Source: JBOFBH01 sp051657715 (GTDB lineage Bacteria > Actinomycetota > Actinomycetes > Actinomycetales > Angustibacteraceae). From it: DNA of 27,241 bases. The stretch is taken from the NCBI GenBank assembly GCA_051657715.1, contig JBOFLF010000012.1, positions 1-27,241 on the forward strand, written 5' to 3'. Positions 6,899 to 14,700 of the stretch are shown here, in pieces. Position 1 is the stretch's first letter, and each line of letters starts with the position of its first letter. A model generated the notes under the pieces. That model did no database searches. It saw only the letters and a program-made list of their open reading frames with translations, and was not told where the DNA came from. The position numbers and the translations under genes were made by a program.

Positions 6899-8347
6899 TC
6901 AGGTTTCGACGCCCAGCCGCAGGCCGGGAGATCGCCACGCGTAGGCGGTGGCAATCAGGCAGCCGATCCCGACCGAAAATGTCGTCCAGCCGACGCCGAC
7001 GGCATCCACCAGCGGTCCGGCGACCACCAGGCTGGCTGGAGCGGCGGCCAAGGCCAGTGAGGTTGTTGTGCTGATCACCCTGGCGCGCAATGGTTCTGGC
7101 GTCCGGTTCTGCATGACCACCGCGGTGATCGGCCCGATCGGGCCGGCAACCAGACCCACCACCGCCGCGATCGCCACCAGCCACCCCAGCGGCGGTAGCA
7201 GCGCCAGGGTCAACAGACCTACGCTCAGCCCGGCCAACGACACCAGTAGTGTCCGGCGCCGGCCGAGCCGGGCAGCTACCCACGGGTAGCCGAGCGTCCC
7301 GAGAATCCCGCCGGCAGCGAACGCGGTGAGCACCAACCCCAGGTCACCCACGCGCCCGGTGCGCTGCAGGTGGACCGGGAGCAGCACGTCGTCCAGCGGC
7401 GCGAGCGCCATCACCAGCACCGCGCCCAAGAGCGTGGTGGCGCGCAACGCCGGGTCGTGCCACACCGCGCGGACTCCCTCGGCCACCTCACCCGCATACC
7501 GGCGCAGCCCTCGCCTGGCACTCGGCGAGCCGGCAGTGGACGGGTCGTTGCCCGTTCCCGCCGCCGGCCTACGCTCTCGTGGTTCTCGTCGGCGCGGCGA
7601 CGCCTCTGGGTGCGGCGCTGATTGAGGCCGGGTCTGCGGACTCGGCACTGGTACGGATCCTGGCTGCCGGACCGCTGGCCCCACGGCGAACGCCGACACG
7701 CCAGCGGCGAAGACGAACATCCCGACCGTGACCCACAACGCCCCGATCGGACCGATCCCGGCGATCAGCAAGGCGGCCAACCCGGGGCCGACCAGGTTCG
7801 CACCGCCGTCGAGGGCTTCGCCACGGGCGTTGATCCGATCCAGGGTCCAGCCAGCGCGCCGGGCGACGTCCGGTCGTAGCGCCTCGCGGGCCGCCCCCCC
7901 AGGGCCGTCGAAGACCGCGCCGAGCGCGACCAACGCAGCAAGGGCGACCATGTCTAGGCGACCAGACCACCACTGCACCAACGGGATCGCAGCCACCGAC
8001 AGCGCACCCAGCAGGTCCGCGGTGATGCTGGACCGCAACCGGCCCCAGCGATCGACCACGGCGCCACCGAGCAGTGCGGCCACCACGAACGGCACCAACG
8101 CCGCCGCGGACACCACTCCGACGAGTGTGGCGCTCCCGGTGCGGGTCAGGACCAGCCATGGGATCGCCACCGCCACCACCGCGTTCCCGACGCCGGAGAA
8201 CGCCGTCGAGATCAGCAGTCCCCATGCGGCCACGCGACGGCGATCGAAACATGTCTGGCTGTGTTCCAGGGGCAACGCCCCACCGTCTTCAGTCGGGTCG
8301 GCCCGGTGCGCAACCCTCTGCGCTGCCCCGGCCACCGGCGGTCCCAC
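6899..8347 (-). CDS. MFS exporter (EntS/MFS_3-like)
   Basis: A 482-residue major facilitator with about 12 membrane helices. The first half includes the A-motif-like loop GGAVVDRWGRLRSS after TM2 and FDGPGGAAREALRPDV between TM4 and TM5, a pattern of the enterobactin-exporter/MFS_3 group. A Pro/Arg-rich cytoplasmic linker of about 60 residues (roughly 222-285) joins the halves, longer than usual. The second half ends near LRLGVET. The start is GTG 8347 with GAGG seven bases upstream; TTG 8275 and GTG 8233 are alternatives. It is divergent from menE with only 11 bp between starts. The substrate is unknown and there is no obvious link to quinone synthesis. Confidence 0.88.
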   Translation of the reverse strand: MGPPVAGAAQRVAHRADPTEDGGALPLEHSQTCFDRRRVAAWGLLISTAFSGVGNAVVAVAIPWLVLTRTGSATLVGVVSAAALVPFVVAALLGGAVVDRWGRLRSSITADLLGALSVAAIPLVQWWSGRLDMVALAALVALGAVFDGPGGAAREALRPDVARRAGWTLDRINARGEALDGGANLVGPGLAALLIAGIGPIGALWVTVGMFVFAAGVSAFAVGPAVRQPGSVPVPSPQTRPQSAPHPEASPRRREPRERRPAAGTGNDPSTAGSPSARRGLRRYAGEVAEGVRAVWHDPALRATTLLGAVLVMALAPLDDVLLPVHLQRTGRVGDLGLVLTAFAAGGILGTLGYPWVAARLGRRRTLLVSLAGLSVGLLTLALLPPLGWLVAIAAVVGLVAGPIGPITAVVMQNRTPEPLRARVISTTTSLALAAAPASLVVAGPLVDAVGVGWTTFSVGIGCLIATAYAWRSPGLRLGVET

Positions 8348-8358
8348 AGACTGGCCTC

Positions 8359-9681
8359 ATGACTGCCCGCACGGTGTCGCCGGTCGACCTGGCGTCGATG
8401 AGCCTGGACCAGGCGCTCGACGCCGTCCACCGCTCGCTGGACGGCGACCACGGCCCCGTCCAGCCCATCGCACCACCGACTGGCCGGCAGCTTGGCCACC
8501 CCGACGCGCCGGACCTGTCCAGCGCGCTGGGGGCGGACGAGGACGATCCTGACGACCCGACGGTGCTGGTGGTGTCGACGTCCGGGACGACCGGCGTGCC
8601 CAAGCAGGTGCTGCTGCAGGCGTCCGCGTTGCGCGCCAGCGCAACCGCGACCCACGACCGGCTAGGCGGTCCAGGGCACTGGTTGCTGGCGTTGCCGCCG
8701 CATCACGTCGCCGGGGTTCAGGTGCTCGTGCGATCCGTGCTGGCCGGCACCCGGCCGGGCGCCCTGGACCTGCGGTCCGGCTTCGACCCCGCCGAGTTCG
8801 CCGCGCGAGCCAACGACCTGGCACGCCGGACGGACGGCCCGCGGTACACCTCCGTGGTCCCCACCCAACTCGCGCGGCTACTGGACACCGACGCCGTCGA
8901 CGCCCTGCTCAGCTTCGACGCGGTCCTGGTAGGCGGGGCCGCGGCCTCCGATCGGCTGCTGGCGCGAGCACGGGACCGCGGGATCGCGGTCGTCACCACC
9001 TACGGGATGACCGAGACCTGCGGCGGCTGCGTGTACGACGGGGTGCCGCTGGCTGGTGTCCTGACCCGGGTGGACCACGACGGCGCGGTGCACCTGGGCG
9101 GCCCGGTGGTCGCCCGCGGCTACCGGCAGCACCCGCGGCATCCGCGGTTCACCGTCGAGACCCGCGACGGCGAGATCCACGATGGTGGAGCCAACAGCAG
9201 CGAGACCCACGACAGCGGGTCCACCCGGTGGTTCCACACCGCGGACCTGGGCCGGTTCGACGGCGAGCGGCTCCTGGTGACCGGACGCTCTGACGACGTC
9301 ATCGTCACCGGTGGCGTGAAGGTCTCGCCTCAAGCTGTCGAGCACCTGCTGACCGAGCTGCCGGGCGTCCGCGAGTGCCTGGTGGTAGGCGTCCCCGACC
9401 AGCTGTGGGGTCATCGGGTCGAAGCGCTCGTCGTCGCCGACCACCCCGGCGCCGCCACAGAGCCCTCGCGGACCGCTCTCTCGTTGAGCGTGGTGCGGGA
9501 CGGCGTGTCCACCCGCCTCGGACGGGCCGCCGCGCCCCGACAGCTGCACCTGGTGGACGACCTGCCGCGGCTGGCGTCCGGCAAGCCGGACCGGGCCGCC
9601 GCCGCCCGCATCGCGGCCGGCCGCGGTCATGGGTCGGTCTCTGACCGCGACCATGGAACAGCGGCTGACCGCGGCCACTGA
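8359..9681 (+). CDS. menE: o-Succinylbenzoate-CoA ligase
   Basis: An ANL-superfamily adenylating enzyme forming o-succinylbenzoyl-CoA for MenB. The 440-residue protein shows the P-loop STSGTTGVPKQ (73-83), PPHHVAG, the A5 motif TTYGMTETCGGCVYDG, the hinge GRSDDVIVTGGVKVSP and the C-terminal catalytic-Lys motif LPRLASGKPDR. It is short at the N-terminus, as MenE usually is. The start is ATG 8359. No clear ribosome site precedes it, so leaderless translation or a later start (GTG 8374, ATG 8398) is possible. The last about 20 residues are His/Asp/Gly-rich low complexity (GHGSVSDRDHG). menA follows on the same strand after 130 bp, so the two may be co-transcribed. Confidence 0.94.
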   Translation: MTARTVSPVDLASMSLDQALDAVHRSLDGDHGPVQPIAPPTGRQLGHPDAPDLSSALGADEDDPDDPTVLVVSTSGTTGVPKQVLLQASALRASATATHDRLGGPGHWLLALPPHHVAGVQVLVRSVLAGTRPGALDLRSGFDPAEFAARANDLARRTDGPRYTSVVPTQLARLLDTDAVDALLSFDAVLVGGAAASDRLLARARDRGIAVVTTYGMTETCGGCVYDGVPLAGVLTRVDHDGAVHLGGPVVARGYRQHPRHPRFTVETRDGEIHDGGANSSETHDSGSTRWFHTADLGRFDGERLLVTGRSDDVIVTGGVKVSPQAVEHLLTELPGVRECLVVGVPDQLWGHRVEALVVADHPGAATEPSRTALSLSVVRDGVSTRLGRAAAPRQLHLVDDLPRLASGKPDRAAAARIAAGRGHGSVSDRDHGTAADRGH

Positions 9682-9725
9682 TCAGTCATGAGTGCCCGCG
9701 CGGTTCAGTCATGAGTGCCCGCGCG
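9682..9725. repeat. 23-bp tandem duplication directly after menE
   Basis: A 21-base segment beginning TCAGTCATGAGTGCCC occurs at 9682-9702 and again, identically, at 9705-9725 (period 23). It starts one base after the menE stop and contains ATG/GTG triplets in both copies. It looks like a recent slippage duplication; no function is evident. Confidence 0.85.
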
Positions 9726-9811
9726 TGGGGCTCCGCCACCGCGTCGGGCTCGGTCGCCGGCCGGTCTCGGTCGCCGATCCGGCCGAAGGGACGCTACGAG
9801 ATGATCAGGCC

Positions 9812-10684
9812 GTGGCGAACGTGCGGCAGTGGATCGACGGCGCCCGGCCGCGGACCCTGCCCGCCGCCGTCGCGCCGGTCGCGGCTGGCACCGGCGCGGC
9901 TGCCGACCTCGGCGCGGCGCACGGCGACCGGGCCGCGCTCGCGCTGCTCGTCGCGCTGTCGCTGCAGGTCGGGGTCAACTACGCGAACGACTACGCCGAC
10001 GGCGTCCGGGGAACCGACGATGCCCGGCTGGGTCCGGTGCGGCTCACCGGTTCTGGGCTCGCACGGCCCGCGGCGGTGCGAGCCGGCGCCCTGGTCGCCT
10101 TCGGGATCGCCACGGCGGCCGGCCTGGCCCTGACCGTGCTCTCGGGTGCCTGGTGGTTCCTGGCAGTCGGCGCGTTGAGCATCGCGACCGCCTGGGGCTA
10201 CACCGGCGGGCGGCGGCCGTACGGCTACCGCGGTCTCGGCGAGGTCGCGGTGTTCGTGTTCTTCGGCCTGGTCGCGGTGCTCGGCACCACGTACACCCAG
10301 GCCGGTCGGGTGTCCTGGGCCGCGCTCGCCGCGGCCGTCGGGATCGGGTGCCTCGCCTGCGCGATCCTGGTCGCGAACAACCTGCGGGACATCCCAACCG
10401 ACGCCGCTGCCGGCAAGCTCACCCTGGCCGTCCGGCTCGGCGACACCCGCACCCGGCAGTTGTACGTCGGCTTGGTGGCCGCTGCGCTGGTCGTGCTGCT
10501 GCCGCTGGTGCCGGCGCATCCGTGGGCGGCGGTCGCCCTGCTGACCGTGGCGGCCCTGCGGCGACCGGTGCGGGTGGTTCGCAGCGGCGCCACGGGGCCG
10601 AGCCTGATCCCGGTGCTGCGGGACACTGGGCTGGCCGAGCTGACGTACGGCCTGCTCCTCGCCCTGGCACTCGTCGCCAGCTAG
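9812..10684 (+). CDS. menA: 1,4-Dihydroxy-2-naphthoate polyprenyltransferase
   Basis: A UbiA-superfamily membrane prenyltransferase attaching the isoprenoid tail to DHNA, giving demethylmenaquinone. The 290-residue protein has about eight helices. Aspartate-rich motif 1 is NYANDYADGVRGTDD and motif 2 is NNLRDIPTDAAAGKLTLAVRLG, both in cytoplasmic loops; between them lies YTGGRRPYGYRGLGE. The MenA-type N-terminus is WIDGARPRTLPAAVAPV. The start is chosen at GTG 9812, just before this segment. An upstream GTG at 9692 extends the frame but falls in the tandem duplication. The frame ends ALALVAS. It lies downstream of menE in the same direction. Confidence 0.95.
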   Translation: MANVRQWIDGARPRTLPAAVAPVAAGTGAAADLGAAHGDRAALALLVALSLQVGVNYANDYADGVRGTDDARLGPVRLTGSGLARPAAVRAGALVAFGIATAAGLALTVLSGAWWFLAVGALSIATAWGYTGGRRPYGYRGLGEVAVFVFFGLVAVLGTTYTQAGRVSWAALAAAVGIGCLACAILVANNLRDIPTDAAAGKLTLAVRLGDTRTRQLYVGLVAAALVVLLPLVPAHPWAAVALLTVAALRRPVRVVRSGATGPSLIPVLRDTGLAELTYGLLLALALVAS

Positions 10685-10794
10685 CGCCGCGAGCTCAAGC
10701 GTCGCCATGCGCGCAGAGGCGTCACGATGGCGCGCTGAGGGTGCGGAGAAGCGGCTCACAAGCTGAGCGAACCGACTCGAGTAGCGTGCAGTCC

Positions 10795-11232
10795 GTGCCC
10801 ATCCGACTCGAGAACGTCGCCATCGCCGTCCGCGACCTCGACGCGGCGATCGCCTTCTTCACCGACCTCGGCCTGACGGTTCTTGGCCGCGACACGGTCA
10901 GTGGCGAGTGGGCTGACACCGCCGTCGGCCTCGACGGCAACCACGTCGCCATCGCCCTGCTCCAGACGCCAGACGGCAGCGGGCGCCTTGAGCTCTTCGA
11001 GTACCTCCACCCCACCGCGATCGAGACGGAACCCACCCGGCCCCACGAGATCGGCATGCACCGCGTCGCCTTCTCGGTCGACGACCTGGACGAGGCCCTC
11101 GCGATTGCCGCGAGGCACGGCTGCCACCCGTTGCGAGGCGTGGCGACCTACCAGGACGTCTACCAGCTCACCTACGTCCGCGGCCCGAGCGGCATCCTCG
11201 TCATGCTCGCCCAAGAGCTGAGACCGAGGTGA
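10795..11232 (+). CDS. VOC-superfamily (glyoxalase fold) protein
   Basis: A 145-residue protein of two beta-alpha-beta-beta-beta modules, similar in length and layout to methylmalonyl-CoA epimerase and related VOC enzymes: RLENVAIAVRDLDAAIAFF (module 1), LELFEYLHP, MHRVAFSVDDLDEALAIA (module 2), YVRGPSGILVMLAQE. Likely metal ligands are the Glu of LELFEY, the His of MHRVAF and the Glu of MLAQE. The first-strand His common in VOC enzymes (DHVAIAV) is Asn here, so metal binding may differ or be lost. Start GTG 10795; GTG 10786 is equally possible. It stands alone between menA and the convergent DUF4229 gene. The substrate is unknown. Confidence 0.85.
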   Translation: MPIRLENVAIAVRDLDAAIAFFTDLGLTVLGRDTVSGEWADTAVGLDGNHVAIALLQTPDGSGRLELFEYLHPTAIETEPTRPHEIGMHRVAFSVDDLDEALAIAARHGCHPLRGVATYQDVYQLTYVRGPSGILVMLAQELRPR

Positions 11233-11251
11233 CGAAGGGGGGCGTTCGTCG

Positions 11252-11596
11252 CTAGCTGCCAGCCGGGCGTTCATTGCCAGCCGGGCGTTCATTGCCAGCC
11301 GGGCGTTCATTGCCAGCCGGGCGTTCGTCGAGGTCGCCATCCGGCCGGGCGACGAGCTCGGCGTCCTCGTCCTGCTCGTCCCGATCGCCGCGCGGCAGCC
11401 GGCCCTCGACCCGCTGGGCCAGCCGGTGCGCGAGCTGCTGGCGCGGGCCTCGCAGCAGGAAGAACGACAGCGGGATGGACAGCAGCGCCGTCCCGGCCAA
11501 CAGCCAGCCCGGGTCACGAACGCCGACCAGCCACAGCAGCAGCAGGCAGCCGAACAACAGCAGCAGGCGCAACAAGCTGTACCGCAGGAGTGTCAC
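11252..11596 (-). CDS. DUF4229-like small membrane protein
   Basis: A 114-residue protein with two membrane helices (about 8-26 and 31-48) and a cytoplasmic tail, in the form typical of DUF4229 proteins (LLRYSLLRLLLLF, then LLSIPLSFFLLRGPRQQLAHRLAQRVE). The function of the family is unknown. The tail ends in four copies of the hexapeptide ERPAGN (residues 91-114), encoded by an 18-bp tandem repeat. Start GTG 11596. It follows ccsB on the same strand after 81 bp, so it may be the last gene of the cytochrome c operon, matching the usual neighbourhood of this family in actinobacteria. Confidence 0.82.
   Translation of the reverse strand: MTLLRYSLLRLLLLFGCLLLLWLVGVRDPGWLLAGTALLSIPLSFFLLRGPRQQLAHRLAQRVEGRLPRGDRDEQDEDAELVARPDGDLDERPAGNERPAGNERPAGNERPAGS
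11255..11326. repeat. 18-bp tandem repeat, four copies, in the DUF4229 gene
   Basis: The + strand unit is GCCAGCCGGGCGTTCATT, encoding ERPAGN on the minus strand. Four near-identical units sit immediately before the stop codon, the last with Ser for Asn. The length is a multiple of three, so copy-number change keeps the frame. Confidence 0.95.
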
Positions 11597-11677
11597 CGGG
11601 CCAGCCTACGATCGAACCTCGATCGCGGGACGGCTCGCCCTGCCAGGCGCCAGATCACTCGACCCAGTGCCACGGGC

Positions 11678-12904
11678 CTAGGCGTAGCTATGGAAGCCGA
11701 CGAACACGATGTTGACCACCAGGAAGTTGAACAGCAGGCAGGCGAACCCGGCTACCGCCAACGTGGCCGCTCGACGCCCTCGCCACCCCCGGGTAGCCCG
11801 GGCGTGCAGGTACCCGGCGTACACCACCCAGATCACGAACGACCAGACCTCCTTGGGATCCCACCCCCAGTACCGGCCCCACGCCTGCTCCGCCCAGATC
11901 GCTCCGGCGACGACGGTGAACATCCACAGCGGGAAGGCGATCGCGTGCAGCCGGTACGCCGTCAGGTCCAGCTCGCGAGCCGGCGGCAGAGCGTCCAGGA
12001 AAGACGCACCCTGGCGGCCGTCGGCGAGCCGCTGCTCCCGCCGGTCCTGCACCAGGTACAGCACGGTCAGGGAGAACCCCAGGGTGAACAGCGCCGAGGC
12101 GATGAACGCGACACTCACGTGGATCACCAGCCAGACACTGCGCAGCGCCGGCACCACCTGCGCGGCCTCGGTGTACCAGACGGCCACTGCCAGTCCCAAG
12201 GTCAGCAGCACCGGGCCGACCACGAACGCGCCGAGGTAGCGCAGGTCCCGCCATCGGCAGGCCACGAGGTAGATCGCGGTCACCACGACCGCACCGGCGG
12301 TGCTGAACTCGAACATGTTGCTCCACGGCCACCGCTCGACAGCGGCTCCGCGGGTGGCCACCGACGCCAGGTGCAGCACCACCGCGAGCGTGGTCAGCGA
12401 GGCTCCGACCGCGGCGCCCCGTCGTCGTATCCGGTCGGTTGAGGTCCGGTCGGTTGAGGTCCGGTCGGTTGAGGTCCGGTCGGTTGAAGTGGTGGTTCCC
12501 GAGGCAGGCCCGCCCGGGGTCTGGGCGGGCGAATCGGGACGCTCGCCGACGGTGGCCGACGCGCCAGCGGTCGCCAGCTGGCGTGCCGGTTGCCGGAGCC
12601 CCCGGGCGACCTTCGCTCCCACGCCTGCCAACGCCCGCTCCGGCCGATCGGCGGCCTCGGCCCCAACCGCACTGCCAGCCCCGACCGCACTGCCCGCCTT
12701 CGCGACACTGCCGGCTGCAGCGGCACTGCCGGCCCCAGCAGCACTGCCGTCACCAGCAGCACTGCCGTCACCAGCAGCACTGCCGGCCCGGGCAGCTCCG
12801 CCGGCAAGGTCGGCGGCGTAGGAGATGAGGGCACCGGCGTAGCTGGCCATCGCTCCGTACAGCAGCAAGTTTGCCGAGGATGCCAAGGATTCATCGACGC
12901 TCAT
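11678..12904 (-). CDS. ccsB: System II cytochrome c biogenesis protein CcsB/CcsA
   Basis: The haem-handling membrane subunit of the System II synthetase, which with ResB presents haem for attachment to apocytochrome c outside the membrane. The C-terminal about 240 residues form the core: WPWSNMFEF, LVIHVSVAFIASALFTLGF and RLHAIAFPLWMFTVVAGAIWAEQAWGRYWGWDPKEVW, the last carrying the WWD haem-binding motif and conserved histidines. The N-terminal TM (about 11-33) is followed by an unusually long insert (about 35-165) made of 6-residue Gly/Ser/Ala repeats, a charged stretch and four TSTDR repeats. The total of 408 residues is longer than usual. Its ATG overlaps the resB stop (ATGA), with GGAGG upstream. 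Confidence 0.95.
   Translation of the reverse strand: MSVDESLASSANLLLYGAMASYAGALISYAADLAGGAARAGSAAGDGSAAGDGSAAGAGSAAAAGSVAKAGSAVGAGSAVGAEAADRPERALAGVGAKVARGLRQPARQLATAGASATVGERPDSPAQTPGGPASGTTTSTDRTSTDRTSTDRTSTDRIRRRGAAVGASLTTLAVVLHLASVATRGAAVERWPWSNMFEFSTAGAVVVTAIYLVACRWRDLRYLGAFVVGPVLLTLGLAVAVWYTEAAQVVPALRSVWLVIHVSVAFIASALFTLGFSLTVLYLVQDRREQRLADGRQGASFLDALPPARELDLTAYRLHAIAFPLWMFTVVAGAIWAEQAWGRYWGWDPKEVWSFVIWVVYAGYLHARATRGWRGRRAATLAVAGFACLLFNFLVVNIVFVGFHSYA
12419..12478. repeat. 15-bp tandem repeat, four copies, in ccsB
   Basis: The + strand unit GGTCGGTTGAGGTCC repeats four times with almost no divergence and encodes TSTDR on the minus strand (residues 143-162). It lies in the non-conserved loop of CcsB. 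Near-identity between copies suggests recent or ongoing slippage. Confidence 0.95.
12659..12784. repeat. 18-bp degenerate tandem repeat, about seven copies, in ccsB
   Basis: Encodes seven hexapeptides of the form GSAAGD, GSAAGA, GSVAKA, GSAVGA (CcsB residues 41-82). Two copies are identical and the others have diverged, so this array is older than the TSTDR array further along the same gene. Confidence 0.9.
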
Positions 12905-14700
12905 CGTGTGACCTCCGCTGATGGATGCAGGTCTTGGGAAAGGGACGACATCGAGGTCGTCTCGGCTGCGGGCAGGGCCGCGAGCACGCGGGCGATCTCG
13001 TCGTCAACGCCGGTGTCCTCACCCCGGGCCAGTCCTGCGACCCGGACCAGGGTAGGAGCACCTGGACGCTGCCGCTCACCCACTCGTCCGCCTGGAGCCA
13101 CGGCATCGGCAGGCACCCCGTCGCCAGGTTCGTCATGGCGGACCACGCCGCCAGCAAGCTCCTCATCCGCACGCACGTCATCAGAAGGCGCGTCACCGGG
13201 AAGCGCACCGTCAGGAGGCCGGTGGTGAGCCGCCGCAGCCGGGACCACCCGGACGAAAACCCGACGTCGAGGCAGGAACAACGACGCCGCCAGGCCCAGC
13301 ATCGCGGCGACCGCACCGCCCAGCACCCACGGCTTGCCCGGGTCGTGCCGGACGGTCAGAGCGGCGAAGCGAACCAGGCGATCGAACGTGACGGAACCCC
13401 GATCACCCGGCAGCTGGACCGTCTGGCCAGGTCGCAGCGCCGAGCGGAACGGCTCCCCGTCAGCGGTCCGCACCGGCTGCATCCGGCTGACGTCGAGCTG
13501 GTAGACCGAGCGCGGCGGGCTCGACGAGCCCAGGCCCAGGTCACCGGACCAGGCACCGATCAGCAGCACCGGGTTGAGCGCGTCCGGGAACACCGAGGTC
13601 GGCCGAGGCGCTCCCGCCACGGCGGTCGGCAGCAACACACCCTGCAGCCCGAGCTGCGGCCGAGCCCCCGGCGCCCGCACCACGCCCACCGAGCGGTAAG
13701 TGCCGTCCTGCGGTGGGAACACCGTGGCCTCGGAGTAGAGCACCCGGCCACCGCCGTCCCGCACCGTGATCTGCGGTGCGTAGCCGTTGCCCAGCAGGTG
13801 GACCGAGGCACCGCCGACGTGCAGCGGCCGGTTCGGCGCGATCGCGCTGGTGGCCTCCGGCGCTCCTGGGTCAGCACGCCAGCGGACGGACGCGACGAAC
13901 TCCCGTGGCGCACCGCGCTGCGCGACCGCGGTCTCGAAACGGACCCGCAGGTCGTCCACGGTGATCGAGAACGGTGGCAACCGTTCGGTGTCGACCCACG
14001 GCCCAGCGGCGAGGGGGTTGTCGTAGAGACCCGCCACGTTGCTGAACGGCTGCCCCTCGACCACGGTCACCTCGCCGCGCCAGCCCAGCAGGTGACCGTA
14101 CGCGACGCCGACCAGGACCACCACCAACGCCAGGTGGAACACCAGGTTCCCGGCCTCCCGCAGGTACCCCCGCTCGGCGCTGACCTCGATCCCACCGGTC
14201 TCGGGGTCGCGGCGGACGTCGACCCGATATCGCCTGCGGCGCAACGCGTCCCGGACCCGGTCAGCGGCTGGAGCGGCAGCCAGGGCCGTGGTGTGCGCGC
14301 GATAGCTGGGCAACCGATCCACCCGGCTTGGAACTCGCGGGGGACGCGCCCGCAGCGCCCGCCACAGCTGCCGGCTGCGAGGCCCGAGGCACCCGACCAA
14401 CGAGACGAACAACAACAGGTAGATCGCCGAGAACCACACCGAGGCGTACACGTCGAATCCGCCCACGCGGTCCAGCCACGGACCGGCGGTCCGGTGCCGA
14501 TCCAGGTAGGCCGACACCGCGCCCGGGTCGACGTCCCGCTGCGGGAGCACCGAACCAGGCACCGCGGCAACCGCCAGCAGCAGCAGCAGGAACAGCGCCG
14601 TCCGCATGCTGGTGAGCTGGCGCCAGGCGAACCGCAGGCCACCCGGCACATCCAACCGGGATGGCGCCTGCTGGGCAGCGCCCCGCGCGGAGCCACTCAC
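12901..14700 (-). CDS. resB: System II cytochrome c biogenesis protein ResB/Ccs1
   Basis: The partner of CcsB in periplasmic-side haem ligation. A 599-residue protein with GTG 14700 overlapping the ccdA stop (GTGA). A longer frame opens at 14757 but would overlap ccdA by 61 bp. Family features: SMRTALFLLLLLAVAAVPGSVLPQR (TM1), FDVYASVWFSAIYLLLFVSLVGCL (TM2), SYRAHTT, GYLREAGNLVFHLALVVVLVGVAYG (TM3 with conserved His), a large extracytoplasmic domain beginning VVEGQPFSNV, then VRHDPGKPWVLGGAVAAMLGLAASLFL (TM4). An unconserved charged tail of about 120 residues follows TM4. Confidence 0.95.
   Translation of the reverse strand: MSGSARGAAQQAPSRLDVPGGLRFAWRQLTSMRTALFLLLLLAVAAVPGSVLPQRDVDPGAVSAYLDRHRTAGPWLDRVGGFDVYASVWFSAIYLLLFVSLVGCLGPRSRQLWRALRARPPRVPSRVDRLPSYRAHTTALAAAPAADRVRDALRRRRYRVDVRRDPETGGIEVSAERGYLREAGNLVFHLALVVVLVGVAYGHLLGWRGEVTVVEGQPFSNVAGLYDNPLAAGPWVDTERLPPFSITVDDLRVRFETAVAQRGAPREFVASVRWRADPGAPEATSAIAPNRPLHVGGASVHLLGNGYAPQITVRDGGGRVLYSEATVFPPQDGTYRSVGVVRAPGARPQLGLQGVLLPTAVAGAPRPTSVFPDALNPVLLIGAWSGDLGLGSSSPPRSVYQLDVSRMQPVRTADGEPFRSALRPGQTVQLPGDRGSVTFDRLVRFAALTVRHDPGKPWVLGGAVAAMLGLAASLFLPRRRVFVRVVPAAAAHHRPPDGALPGDAPSDDVRADEELAGGVVRHDEPGDGVPADAVAPGGRVGERQRPGAPTLVRVAGLARGEDTGVDDEIARVLAALPAAETTSMSSLSQDLHPSAEVTR

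Noticed and set aside
9829..10785. Upstream part of the long frame that ends in the VOC protein
   Set aside because: It is the +1 shadow of menA; only the segment from 10795 has VOC features.
12419..12784. Possible CRISPR-like array because of regular repeats
   Set aside because: The repeats are contiguous, 15 or 18 bp, in frame within ccsB and lack spacers.
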